The notes: generated by a model from the sequence alone, not told the origin. A DNA stretch of 11,280 nucleotides from Duncaniella sp. (GCF_029054785.1 NZ_JAIDEN010000152.1:1-11280); one strand, 5' to 3'. Positions 1 to 6,723 are shown, counted from the first letter of the stretch. Translations and numbers: made by a program.

Positions 1-22
1 AAAAAGCTTCGCTGGTTTTCAT
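1..22 (-). CDS. Possible first codons of a gene running off the left edge
   Basis: On the minus strand an ATG at 22-20 opens a frame reading MKTSEAF to the window edge. Only seven codons are visible, so no product can be named. The support is context: a perfect Bacteroidota -7 element (TAAATTTG, 34-27 minus) sits 4 nt upstream of this ATG, the same spacing seen at two other starts in this window. It could equally be chance. Confidence 0.25.
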
Positions 23-26
23 GCCG

Positions 27-34
27 CAAATTTA
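27..34 (-). promoter_or_regulatory. -7 promoter element TAAATTTG
   Basis: This is a perfect TAnnTTTG match on the minus strand, 4 nt before the ATG at 22-20. No TTTG is visible at the usual -33 distance. It overlaps the stop codon of the possible remnant to its right. If used, it would give an almost leaderless transcript running off the left edge. Confidence 0.3.
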
Positions 35-166
35 ACACTTTTCGATCAATTCATGCACCGTAGTTTCGGCTTGAGCCAACAAAATATCAGTGTCGGGATA
101 TTTTTTTGTCTGAAAGATGGAATAATATCGTTTGATCTTTAAGAGTTGCTTATTTGATATTCGATA
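32..166 (-). pseudogene. Possible C-terminal remnant of a gene interrupted near the integrase
   Basis: The minus strand is open for about 45 codons between an in-frame stop at 169-167 and a TAA at 34-32, with no ATG. The second half reads like protein (YPDTDILLAQAETTVHELIE, then KC and stop). It ends 9 nt before the ATG at 22-20, as adjacent genes in an operon would. Its upstream end lies at the palindrome in front of the integrase, so it may be the 3' part of a gene cut by insertion of the element to the right. The protein is not recognised. A frame this short without a start can also be chance. Confidence 0.2.
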
Positions 167-170
167 TCAA
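154..170. repeat. Inverted repeat TTGATAT-TCG-ATATCAA before the integrase
   Basis: Perfect 7-bp arms around a 3-nt centre lie 17 nt before the integrase start codon. The position suits an operator for the recombinase gene or a binding site for the recombinase itself. No second copy was seen in the window, so the attachment-site reading is unproven. Confidence 0.35.
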
Positions 171-187
171 CTTAAAAACAATCAATC

Positions 188-1297
188 ATGTTACCATCAA
201 CTTGTTCCAAAGTAAGTTTGCGTTTGCGGTCGATCAAGTATGATCGCCTGTCACTCTATCTTGACTATTATCCGCCTATCAGGAATCCGAAAACGATGAG
301 GATGTCGCGTCGTGAGTGTCTGGGATTTTATATCTATGCCCGTCCAGAGGATAAACGGCAGAAGGAATATAATGACTCGATAATGATGCAGGCCGAAATC
401 ATACGTTGTCGCCGCCAGGAGGCGGTCATCAATCAGGAATTCGGTTTTCTTGACCGCAGACAGCTGAAAGCTGACTTCCTGAAATATTTCGAATCTCAGG
501 CGAGAGCGCAGCCTAAAAAATGGGAGATGCCTTATCTTCATTTCAGCCGCTTTGTAGGAGGCCAATGCTCGTTCGGCGATCTGACAATTGTGCTTTGCCG
601 TAAATTCAGAGACTATCTTCTTGATGCTTTTCAGTTGCGTCATCCGAAAATGAAACTTACACGCAATTCCGCCGCGAGATATTTCTCTGCCTTCAGAGGT
701 TTGCTGCGGATGGCATATCGGGAGAGGTTGCTTAGAGAAGATATAAGTGTCTGTCTTGATGCCATATCATTTGAGGAAGTGAAGAAAAACTTTCTTACTG
801 CTGAAGAGGTGAAAATTCTGGCGGCCACACCGTGTGACATCCCGGTTCTGCGTCAGGCATCACTTTTTTCAATCCTGACCGGCCTGCGCATCAGTGACAT
901 TCTGCGTTTGCAATGGGTGGATATAGGGCACGATGCAGCCGGAGAGCCGGCTATGTTCATAAGGATTCAGAAAACACGCAAGGAGTCTGTCCATCCTCTG
1001 AGCCGTCAGATGCTCGCTTTGTGTGGCGATCGTGGCAGCGGGCCTGTGTTCAAGGGCCTGAAGCGTTCAATGACTCAGTATCCTCTGCGCAAATGGCTAA
1101 AGGCCGCAGGTATTTCCAAGCACATCACCTTCCATCGGTTTCGTGACACATTTGCCACATTGCAACTTGCCGCCGGTACGGATATCTATACAATCAGCAA
1201 GATGCTTGATCACTCCAGCGTTTCGACAACACAGATTTATGCCCGGATAATCGACTCGACAAAACGCGATACGCTTGAACGGATAAAGCTCGAATAG
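188..1297 (+). CDS. Tyrosine recombinase / site-specific integrase
   Basis: The product is a 369-residue DNA integrase that would cut and rejoin DNA through a 3'-phosphotyrosine link. Three domains are visible. An N-terminal arm-type DNA-binding region (about residues 8-55, with SLYLDYYPPIRNP) is typical of Bacteroidota integrases. A SAM-like core-binding domain follows (about 90-185), then the catalytic domain (about 200-360). The catalytic set is complete: R234 in TGLRISD, K262, H316 and R319 in HRFRD, H342 in LDHSS and the nucleophile Y351 in TQIYA. The residue after R319 is D instead of the usual H, a modest oddity. ATG 188 is chosen because it leaves the arm domain at its normal length. 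The gene stands alone and is closed by a strong hairpin. It may mobilise the accessory genes to its right. No partner excisionase is visible. Confidence 0.95.
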   Translation: MLPSTCSKVSLRLRSIKYDRLSLYLDYYPPIRNPKTMRMSRRECLGFYIYARPEDKRQKEYNDSIMMQAEIIRCRRQEAVINQEFGFLDRRQLKADFLKYFESQARAQPKKWEMPYLHFSRFVGGQCSFGDLTIVLCRKFRDYLLDAFQLRHPKMKLTRNSAARYFSAFRGLLRMAYRERLLREDISVCLDAISFEEVKKNFLTAEEVKILAATPCDIPVLRQASLFSILTGLRISDILRLQWVDIGHDAAGEPAMFIRIQKTRKESVHPLSRQMLALCGDRGSGPVFKGLKRSMTQYPLRKWLKAAGISKHITFHRFRDTFATLQLAAGTDIYTISKMLDHSSVSTTQIYARIIDSTKRDTLERIKLE

Positions 1298-1310
1298 AAT
1301 CAGCGGAAGT

Positions 1311-1353
1311 TAAGAGGGCGTTTAACCGTACTTTAGTGTTAAACACCCTCTTA
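1311..1353 (+). terminator. Long hairpin after the integrase
   Basis: Arms of 16 nt (1311-1326 and 1338-1353) pair with a single G-U and enclose an 11-nt loop. A T-rich tract follows, with six Ts at about 1370-1375 after an A/T-rich spacer. It begins 14 nt after the integrase stop and would end that transcript. The stem is nearly symmetrical, so it could also block transcription arriving from the prfH side. Confidence 0.7.
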
Positions 1354-1452
1354 AATTGAAATTTGTGTGTTTTTTCAGAGCATAGAGTATTGATTTTTCT
1401 GATCTGTTAAGTTCTGACTCTTTCATTGTTGACTTTCGTTTAAGTTATGCTG

Positions 1453-1460
1453 CAAAGTTA
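1453..1460 (-). promoter_or_regulatory. -7 element TAACTTTG in the integrase-prfH gap
   Basis: This is a perfect TAnnTTTG on the minus strand, with no convincing -33 partner. It would start a transcript running toward the hairpin at 1311-1353, about 100-140 nt with no ORF. The rest of the gap between 1298 and 1499 shows nothing else I can name. Confidence 0.25.
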
Positions 1461-1499
1461 TGGCTGTGATGTGTCATTTGCCGATACAGGTTGCGAAAA

Positions 1500-2135
1500 T
1501 TATAGCGGTCCGCGAAATTTTTTCACCGGATTGCCTCGTTCAAGAGAATCGTGATTGCTCCATTGCCGTGTCTGAGAGTCGGCAACGGCATTTTCATTCA
1601 GCCGGCGGAGTTTCAGCATCAGCCGTTCTTTGGCAAGGATCTTGTTCCGAAGCTGGGACCGTTCTTCGGTGCATTTAACGGAGAGACCGGTAGGGGTATG
1701 GATTGCCCTAACGGCTGTTTCCACTTTGTTGACATTCTGCCCGCCTTTACCTCCCGATCGGCAGGTCTCATATTTGATGTCGCTTTCTGTTATATCCGGA
1801 AGGCTGATCTCGTCGAAAAAGTTGACTCCTACATACCAGTTTTTGCGCTTATGGGCCGGACGGTAGGAATTTTGGGTTGATACCCATTGAACCGTCCCTT
1901 GCCAATCGTTGATGATGGATTGCGATATAGGTTCATCGGTTGCGAGTGTTATGGACATGTAGCACTCAGCGGCCTGATTGTGAGGTTCGCAGTCGGCAAG
2001 TTGAAGCGATGGGATTGTTTTGAGCAGTTCACGCGCTACAAGTGTTACCACCCGTGCACATTCCACCGGCCCGCGCCCGGCGGTAATCTGTATGTATTGT
2101 TTAACTCGCATATGTTCGTTGAGCTGAAGGTTCAT
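1500..2135 (-). CDS. prfH: Peptide chain release factor homolog PrfH
   Basis: The product is a 211-residue class I release-factor-like protein with a GGQ peptidyl-tRNA hydrolysis motif (residues 131-133, in RSGGKGGQNVNKVETAVRA). Family hallmarks also visible are KRKNWYVGV (96-104) and the C-terminal SNHDSLERGNPVKKF. It lacks the codon-recognition domain of RF1/RF2. Known for the family: PrfH works with its neighbour RtcB, recognising ribosomes stalled by a cut at the 16S rRNA decoding centre and releasing the nascent chain. ATG 2135 overlaps the rtcB stop as ATGA, so translation is probably coupled. A second ATG at codon 9 would give a protein closer to the usual family start. It is the downstream gene of the rtcB-prfH operon. 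Confidence 0.93.
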   Translation of the reverse strand: MNLQLNEHMRVKQYIQITAGRGPVECARVVTLVARELLKTIPSLQLADCEPHNQAAECYMSITLATDEPISQSIINDWQGTVQWVSTQNSYRPAHKRKNWYVGVNFFDEISLPDITESDIKYETCRSGGKGGQNVNKVETAVRAIHTPTGLSVKCTEERSQLRNKILAKERLMLKLRRLNENAVADSQTRQWSNHDSLERGNPVKKFRGPL

Positions 2136-3331
2136 TGTCCGTTGTCTTTGATGTTGAGTTTGGGTTTGATCATGGCAATTACATCAACCGTAGGCTTTAT
2201 GAGATCAAGGATCTCGTCAGTCGGTTTGTAGGCCATCGGAGATTCGTCAATCGTTGTATCGCTGACTGACGTTGAGAATATTCCTGACATAGTTTCTTTG
2301 AAGTCGTCCAGTGCAATCTGTTTTTTAGCCTGAGCACGGCTCATCAGGCGTCCTGCACCGTGAGGCGCCGTATTGAGCCATTGTGCATTACCCTTGCCGA
2401 TGCAGATGGCAATCCCGTCGCGCATATTGAATGGAATGGCCACCTTGCGCCCGGCGGAGGCGTCGATCGCGCCTTTGCGCAACATTGGCTGCCCGTCTGT
2501 CACAGAGATATAGTTATGTGTGGTGAAGATTGACTCAGTGCATTTTGCCTTGCAGATCTTTTTCAGTATAGCGAAGACCCGGTCGCGGATTACCTGATGG
2601 TTATACAGGGCGTAGGCCTGCGCGATGGTCATGTCAGACAGGTAACCTTTCAGCGTATCGCCCCACAGATAGCCGATATATTTGGCCCGTTTGGGATTTT
2701 GCGCGACGTTGTGCCAATGGTTTGCAACCTTGACTCCGAGGTTTCTGGATCCGCAATGGATTGTCAGCCATCCCTCTCCGTTGACGGGATCCTCGCCGTA
2801 CTCAATGAAGTGGTTGCCTCCGCCAAGTGAACCGATGCTTTTATAGAAGATTCCCTCCTGGAGTTTGATGCGTCGGCAGAAATCCGAGATGAAACGGGCA
2901 TCGATGCGCGCGGTCTCGTTTATAAGATCTGGAGCGGCAGAGCGGGCTTTCCGGTATTGTGAATTGAGAAAGCGAAATAACTCTTTTTCGTTGATTGAAT
3001 TTTTCAAACAGATTTCAGAGCCTGTTGGAATCGCTTCCCGGATGCGATGATCCAGAAGTGGGAAATCTTCGGGGCTGACAATGTCTGAAAGGCGGTGCAT
3101 GGATATGGTGCAGCCGATGTCAACTCCGACATGGTCAGGGTTGACATACATCTTGATCGGATAGGCTGTGCCTACGTTACACGAGCTTCCGGCGTGTACA
3201 TCTGGCATCTGGACTATGCTGATTCCCTCCATAGCCGGATGGTTGCAGAGTTCAGTCACCCATTCCAAGGCTGAAGTCTCGATATTGTCGGTGAATATCT
3301 CCGCTGAAGTGGTTTTTCCGTTTATTATCAT
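2132..3331 (-). CDS. rtcB: RNA-splicing ligase RtcB (RtcB2-type, PrfH-associated)
   Basis: The product is a 399-residue GTP- and Mn-dependent RNA ligase that joins 2',3'-cyclic phosphate (or 3'-phosphate) ends to 5'-OH ends. Metal and catalytic residues are in place: D71 and C74 in VGVDIGC, H174 in GGGNHFIE, H192 in IHCGSRNLG, H272 in TTHNYIS and the guanylylated H324 in APHGAGRLMSR. I chose ATG 3331, not an upstream in-frame TTG at 3373. The ATG gives the normal N-terminus (MIINGK), while the TTG lies inside the palindromic operator and upstream of the probable promoter. There is no archease gene nearby. Pairing with prfH points to repair of ribotoxin-cut 16S rRNA rather than tRNA splicing. 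Regulation probably involves the divergent WYL protein. Confidence 0.95.
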   Translation of the reverse strand: MIINGKTTSAEIFTDNIETSALEWVTELCNHPAMEGISIVQMPDVHAGSSCNVGTAYPIKMYVNPDHVGVDIGCTISMHRLSDIVSPEDFPLLDHRIREAIPTGSEICLKNSINEKELFRFLNSQYRKARSAAPDLINETARIDARFISDFCRRIKLQEGIFYKSIGSLGGGNHFIEYGEDPVNGEGWLTIHCGSRNLGVKVANHWHNVAQNPKRAKYIGYLWGDTLKGYLSDMTIAQAYALYNHQVIRDRVFAILKKICKAKCTESIFTTHNYISVTDGQPMLRKGAIDASAGRKVAIPFNMRDGIAICIGKGNAQWLNTAPHGAGRLMSRAQAKKQIALDDFKETMSGIFSTSVSDTTIDESPMAYKPTDEILDLIKPTVDVIAMIKPKLNIKDNGQ

Positions 3332-3349
3332 AGCGTTAAAATTTTGGTG

Positions 3350-3357
3350 CAAAGGAA
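3350..3357 (-). promoter_or_regulatory. Probable -7 element of the rtcB-prfH operon
   Basis: TTCCTTTG on the minus strand differs from TAnnTTTG at one base. It would place the transcript start about 13 nt before the rtcB ATG. The inverted repeat 3367-3385 begins 9 bp upstream of it, where a regulator could control access. Confidence 0.35.
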
Positions 3358-3366
3358 AATTGATAG

Positions 3367-3385
3367 TGCGCAATTAATTTGCGCA
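3367..3385. promoter_or_regulatory. Candidate operator between rtcB and the WYL regulator
   Basis: TGCGCAA-TTAAT-TTGCGCA is a perfect 7-bp inverted repeat in the roughly 100-bp divergent gap. It overlaps a near-consensus -7 element for the regulator gene (TTAATTTG, 3374-3381 plus strand) and lies just upstream of the rtcB -7 element. Binding by the neighbouring WYL protein would set both promoters. The symmetry and position are seen; the identity of the binder is inferred. Confidence 0.55.
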
Positions 3386-3437
3386 GACTCTGAAAAATGA
3401 TTATTTTAGCGGAAAATTTTAATACTGTCTTATTTTT

Positions 3438-4460
3438 ATGCCATTAAATCGAGCTACTTTAATCCGCATCTCAACGATTGACAAGTGTCTTCAGAATCAT
3501 TACCGACGGTGGACCATCAATGATCTGATTGACGCCTGCACCGATGCTTTGGCCGAATTCGAGGGACGCAGCAACCCTGTTAGCCGCCGGACGTTTCAGA
3601 ATGATCTGGCCCTGATGAGAAGCGATCGCCTGGGCTATAACGCACCGATTGTGGTCCGGGAAAACAAATATTATGAATATGAAGATCCGGATTACAGCAT
3701 TACCCATCTGCCGTTGAATGACGAAGGCCTCGATGCTCTGAATTCTGCGCTTGACATCCTGCGTCAACTTCAAGGTTTTCCGCAGCTGGCATCGTCGATC
3801 GACACCATAAGCAAGCTCAACGAGCAGATTTCGCGTCATACAGGGTCATCAGTGCCTGCTATGGATATGGAACATGTGCCGGGTTATAGGGGAGCTCAGT
3901 TTATTGGCGTGATATATGACGCGGTAAGGAAGCAGCAGACGGTAATAATTGAATATCAGTCGTTCAAAGCACGGCAGCCGGAGGCACTGACAGTATATCC
4001 GTATTTATTGAAGGAATATCGCAACCGTTGGTTTCTGATAGGAGAGAAATCGACCAACCGCGTTCCGCAGGTCAACATCTTCGCTCTTGACCGCATCCAC
4101 TCGGTAAAATTGGACAAGTCGCATCCATTCAGGAAATGTGTTGATTTTGATCCGGAACACTTTTTTGACGACACAATCGGAGTGACGAAGCAGATCTGCG
4201 ACAAAGCGCGTCGCGTTGTGATCAAGATTGACCGTCAACAGGCTCCATACGTAGAGTCAAAACCATTTCATAAGTCGCAGAAAGTGGAACAACGTTTCCG
4301 CGACGGCAGCATCCAGCTGTCACTGAAAGTCGTTATCAACAACGAACTGGAACGTTTGATACTTGGTTACGGCGGCCATGCCGAAGTAATCGCCCCTCCG
4401 CATTTTCGGGACCGCATAGCCGAAAGCGTCCGCATCGCAGCTTCACATTATAAGGATTAA
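3438..4460 (+). CDS. WYL-domain transcriptional regulator
   Basis: The product is a 340-residue regulator. An N-terminal winged-helix DNA-binding region spans about residues 8-80 (SRRTFQNDLALMR resembles the recognition part). A WYL ligand-sensing domain covers about 155-225 with the core NRWFLIG (196-202), and a WCX-type C-terminal region covers about 255-335 (ERLILGYGGHAEVIAPPHFR). WYL proteins sense nucleic acids or nucleotides and control stress and defence genes. This one is divergent from rtcB-prfH with a palindrome between them, so it probably regulates that operon in response to RNA ends or damage. That job is inferred. It ends 51 nt before the convergent gene, with no strong hairpin between. 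Confidence 0.9.
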   Translation: MPLNRATLIRISTIDKCLQNHYRRWTINDLIDACTDALAEFEGRSNPVSRRTFQNDLALMRSDRLGYNAPIVVRENKYYEYEDPDYSITHLPLNDEGLDALNSALDILRQLQGFPQLASSIDTISKLNEQISRHTGSSVPAMDMEHVPGYRGAQFIGVIYDAVRKQQTVIIEYQSFKARQPEALTVYPYLLKEYRNRWFLIGEKSTNRVPQVNIFALDRIHSVKLDKSHPFRKCVDFDPEHFFDDTIGVTKQICDKARRVVIKIDRQQAPYVESKPFHKSQKVEQRFRDGSIQLSLKVVINNELERLILGYGGHAEVIAPPHFRDRIAESVRIAASHYKD

Positions 4461-4511
4461 AAAACAGAGAAAAGGCAGAGGAAAGTTCGCAGAGATTGAT
4501 TTTCTTAGATT

Positions 4512-5237
4512 TTAATCGCACCAGCCGTCAATGTCTTGTTCGAGGATTTTAAATAGCAGGCTGAGCATGCGCCGGGCGCGTTCGTCGGGGTCAATGTCAG
4601 CGGTAGCACCGTCAATAAGTCGACAGCATAGCTGCATTCGGTCCGCATCGTGTTCTCGTCCGGCATGGTCGGCAAAACCTCGCATGAATCCCATGTCGTA
4701 TTCAAGTTTGCGCTTTAACACGTAAAGTATGCCACGCCAGTCGCCGGGAGATGAGTGTGAAATTGTCTCTTCCCAGAAGAGGCGCTCCTTTCGGTCGATA
4801 CACTCACGCTTGACTTGTTTGAGAGGGTCTGGCTTAACTGACTCCATAAGGTACTGCCCCAAAGCCTGACAATCGTCTGATTTGATTATGTCAAGATAAT
4901 GCCAAAGGTCATCGTCATGCTCTTTTGATGTATGGAATGTATGGAGTGAGGCCCAGTAAAGCAGCACGGCGGAAATGTAGGCGCTGTCTTTCTCGGAGGT
5001 TTTGACCTTCTTGTCAATAAGCCAGTCGGGTGCGGCGTTCATTCCATCAGGTTGTCGTGTGGGCTGACCTGATAATTCGATTACACCTTTGCAGCGTCGT
5101 TCAGAGAGGTTTTTCAATTTCTGGCAATACTCGGCATATACAGGTTTCAACTCTTCGGATTCTGAAAAATTCTCTGTTATCGCTTGCCATACATCTTCAA
5201 ACTGGCAATCGTTGAGGTATTCACGAAATGTCTTCAT
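4512..5237 (-). CDS. DUF6557-like protein, copy 1
   Basis: The product is a 241-residue soluble protein with no known function. It is clearly homologous to the protein at 9333-10148. Shared blocks are FEDVW (13-17), a W-L-[IV]-x-[KR]-x-V block (DWLIDKKV against EWLVGREV), LLYW-[AS]-[ST]-L, a W-x-x-IL-x-[VI]-L stretch, RMxLCCRL and a terminal W-x-D. The DUF6557 name is from memory and unverified. The start codon lies inside the 3' end of the upstream membrane-protein gene (17-nt overlap), so the two are probably made together. The repeated occurrence in an island with immunity-like arrays makes an immunity or defence role possible, but nothing in the sequence proves it. Confidence 0.75.
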   Translation of the reverse strand: MKTFREYLNDCQFEDVWQAITENFSESEELKPVYAEYCQKLKNLSERRCKGVIELSGQPTRQPDGMNAAPDWLIDKKVKTSEKDSAYISAVLLYWASLHTFHTSKEHDDDLWHYLDIIKSDDCQALGQYLMESVKPDPLKQVKRECIDRKERLFWEETISHSSPGDWRGILYVLKRKLEYDMGFMRGFADHAGREHDADRMQLCCRLIDGATADIDPDERARRMLSLLFKILEQDIDGWCD

Positions 5238-5457
5238 TTTCAGTATTGTGTTTGTTTCTTAGACGTTTATATTCTTCAATCAGTACAATCAAGCATTGTC
5301 TGTAAGTATGAACAGAGAGCAGCAAACCGGACAGAAATCCGTAAAGCAATGGATAACTAAAACTGTTTAGAGAAGCGACAATAACTCCTAAAAAGGCGCC
5401 AATTCCCATTAATAGATGAGCTTTGAAAAACTTCCGGTTTAATTCGGTTAGTGGCAT
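5221..5457 (-). CDS. Small two-helix membrane protein
   Basis: The product is a 78-residue protein starting MPLTELNRKFF. It has two hydrophobic segments (about residues 15-33 and 37-58, separated by a short SFSYP turn) and a charged C-terminal tail (EEYKRLRNKHNTENED). It is likely an inner-membrane hairpin. I chose ATG 5457 because an upstream in-frame TTG (5487) lies inside the -7 element. The gene's end overlaps the start of the DUF6557-like gene by 17 nt, suggesting coupled translation. I do not recognise the family. A membrane anchor or partner for the downstream protein is a reasonable guess. Confidence 0.65.
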   Translation of the reverse strand: MPLTELNRKFFKAHLLMGIGAFLGVIVASLNSFSYPLLYGFLSGLLLSVHTYRQCLIVLIEEYKRLRNKHNTENEDIS

Positions 5458-5484
5458 AATTATTATGAACTTTGATTTTATGTG

Positions 5485-5492
5485 CAAAATTA
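5485..5492 (-). promoter_or_regulatory. -7 promoter element TAATTTTG for the membrane protein/DUF6557-like pair
   Basis: This is a perfect TAnnTTTG on the minus strand, giving a leader of roughly 20-25 nt before ATG 5457. No clear TTTG lies at the -33 position. Confidence 0.45.
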
Positions 5493-5627
5493 GGTCAATA
5501 GTGTATCATTTTGCGAGACAAGCGCTAAAAATGGACAAATAATCTATGCCGGTATCAAGAATTGGGACATCATCCGGTTACTTTTGACATAAGTATTGAA
5601 CCCTACATTAAAACATGCGCATAATCC

Positions 5628-5659
5628 TTTGTAATTCAATATTAAATTTCATAAATTTG
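5628..5659 (+). promoter_or_regulatory. Complete Bacteroidota promoter (TTTG - 20 nt - TAAATTTG)
   Basis: TTTG at 5628-5631 and TAAATTTG at 5652-5659 are separated by 20 nt, matching the -33/-7 arrangement of the Bacteroidota primary sigma factor. This is the best-formed promoter in the window. An ATG follows the -7 element after 4 nt. The transcript would reach the broken ORF and perhaps the gene at 5945. Confidence 0.65.
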
Positions 5660-5663
5660 CGTT

Positions 5664-5819
5664 ATGAACCAATACCGTGAAAATACGAAACAGACAGTTT
5701 AGAACGACATAAGATCTTGCACTTTTGCAATGACCAGCCATCCGCTTTGGTGGAATCAGGTAAATTCTATAAGGAATCTTAAGGTGGGAGTCAGGGGCAA
5801 TCAGTGTATCCTCACATGA
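5664..5819 (+). pseudogene. Short ORF with in-frame stop behind a strong promoter
   Basis: ATG 5664 reads MNQYRENTKQTV and then TAG (5700-5702). The same frame then stays open for 38 more codons to TGA 5817-5819. It sits 4 nt after a full promoter. It may be the relic of a small or truncated gene, a leader peptide, or an incidental frame in a non-coding RNA. The sequence is not recognised. Confidence 0.25.
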
Positions 5820-5944
5820 TGACGCAGGATGCTTTTGCTTCAATCATGATTACAGGCCTACCAAAGCCTTCCTGAAAGAGTGTTGTGACCTCTTTTTATC
5901 AGTATAGATACCGAATTATATTTACTCAATTAAATTTAAATCTA

Positions 5945-6643
5945 ATGACAGTTGAAGAATTGTACTCTGCGCAACAATTGTTGCATCAGAGAATGCTTAA
6001 GCGGGCAGAATCGTTGGGATATAACCTTGAAGATACAGAACCTATATATGATGGAGTATGTGATGTCATCTCATATCTTTCAAATAGTCCGCGTATAATG
6101 TGGATTATGAAAGAGCCATATGACATAATAGAAGATGGAACACCAAAGGGTGGTGGATGGGAAGTTTATAATTTCACATTAACTTATCCAATGTGGAAGA
6201 TACTGATGCGGATCACTTATGGTATTCGCAATAAGAAATATCAGATAGACATTCCTGATCCGGATGAAGAAATGCTAAAGCTATTGAAAGCTACCGCTTA
6301 CATCAATATAAATAAAATGCCGGCACTTACATCAAGTAATGACAGACAACTTGCTGTGAGCCTTAGAGATTGGAAGGATATTGTTATGGAGCAAGTTAAA
6401 GTTTACAATCCTGACATAATCATATTTGGTAATACCTTTAAACAATTTGAGGAAGGAGACTTTGGAGAAAACAGAAGTGAAGATTGGATTGAAAACGCAA
6501 GTACACCAGGTCCTACCGAAGTTTTTAAGACGAAGATGGGTAAAGTTCTAATCAACGCTTATCATCCGTCGCAAAGGAATACGGTAGAAAAGAATCGATA
6601 TATTGATACCATTATTAAAGCTTGTATTGAAGGTTATTATTGA
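5945..6643 (+). CDS. Uracil-DNA glycosylase-superfamily-like protein
   Basis: The product is a 232-residue protein. Several segments match the layout of the uracil-DNA glycosylase fold: RIMWIMKEPYD (50-60) where the water-activating loop sits, TAYININKMPA (117-127), a strand VKVYNPDIIIFGNT (151-164) and AYHPSQR (205-211) resembling the HPS DNA-intercalation loop. The fold assignment is moderately supported. Whether it removes uracil, or acts on another base or nucleic acid, cannot be read. I chose ATG 5945 over an in-frame GTG at 5885 because the extra 20 residues look like non-coding leader. Base composition is visibly more A+T-rich than the rtcB region, which suggests separate acquisition. 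It stands alone between the gap and the tRNA. Confidence 0.6.
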   Translation: MTVEELYSAQQLLHQRMLKRAESLGYNLEDTEPIYDGVCDVISYLSNSPRIMWIMKEPYDIIEDGTPKGGGWEVYNFTLTYPMWKILMRITYGIRNKKYQIDIPDPDEEMLKLLKATAYININKMPALTSSNDRQLAVSLRDWKDIVMEQVKVYNPDIIIFGNTFKQFEEGDFGENRSEDWIENASTPGPTEVFKTKMGKVLINAYHPSQRNTVEKNRYIDTIIKACIEGYY

Positions 6644-6673
6644 ATAAAGTTCATAATAAAAAATAATTATGCT

Positions 6674-6714
6674 GTACCGCAAAATGAGACACTGCGGTCG
6701 TAATTTTGCGGTAC
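6674..6714. repeat. Perfect 12-bp inverted repeat between the UDG-like gene and the tRNA
   Basis: GTACCGCAAAAT (6674-6685) and ATTTTGCGGTAC (6703-6714) pair perfectly around a 17-nt loop. The loop holds another TGCGGT matching the stem. The right arm overlaps the -7 element of the tRNA. It could terminate the upstream gene, though no T-run follows, or act as an operator or structured control element. Confidence 0.6.
6701..6708 (+). promoter_or_regulatory. -7 promoter element TAATTTTG before the tRNA
   Basis: This is a perfect TAnnTTTG ending 15 nt before the tRNA 5' end, so the tRNA would carry a leader of about 10 nt. No good -33 box is visible. It lies largely within the right arm of the 12-bp inverted repeat. 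Confidence 0.5.
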
Positions 6715-6723
6715 AATTACATC

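Larger units (their letters stand above)
5493..5944. other. Long intergenic gap with promoter and broken ORF
   Basis: About 450 nt lie between divergent genes. The left part (5493-5620) shows nothing I can name. The middle carries a well-formed promoter (5628-5659) and a short interrupted frame (5664-5819). The right part is A+T-rich leader for the gene at 5945. No tRNA, clear terminator or repeat array is visible. Confidence 0.5.

Noticed and set aside
3332..3373. Upstream in-frame TTG extension of rtcB
   Set aside because: It would start inside the palindrome and upstream of the likely promoter; ATG 3331 matches the normal RtcB start.
4461..4511. Terminator between the WYL gene and the convergent DUF6557-like gene
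   Set aside because: The gap is purine-rich on the plus strand and no stable stem with a T-run could be drawn.
5500..5515. 16-nt sequence near-identical (15/16, opposite strand) to 6678-6693
   Set aside because: About one such match is expected by chance in a window this size; only its location in two promoter regions is suggestive.
5885..5944. GTG start for the UDG-like protein
   Set aside because: The added 20 residues are low-complexity and A+T-rich like leader DNA; ATG 5945 starts a normal helix.
6674..6714. Invertible promoter flanked by inverted repeats
   Set aside because: The repeat arm contains most of the -7 element and only 17 bp lie between the arms, so inversion would not switch orientation in the usual way; no dedicated invertase is adjacent.
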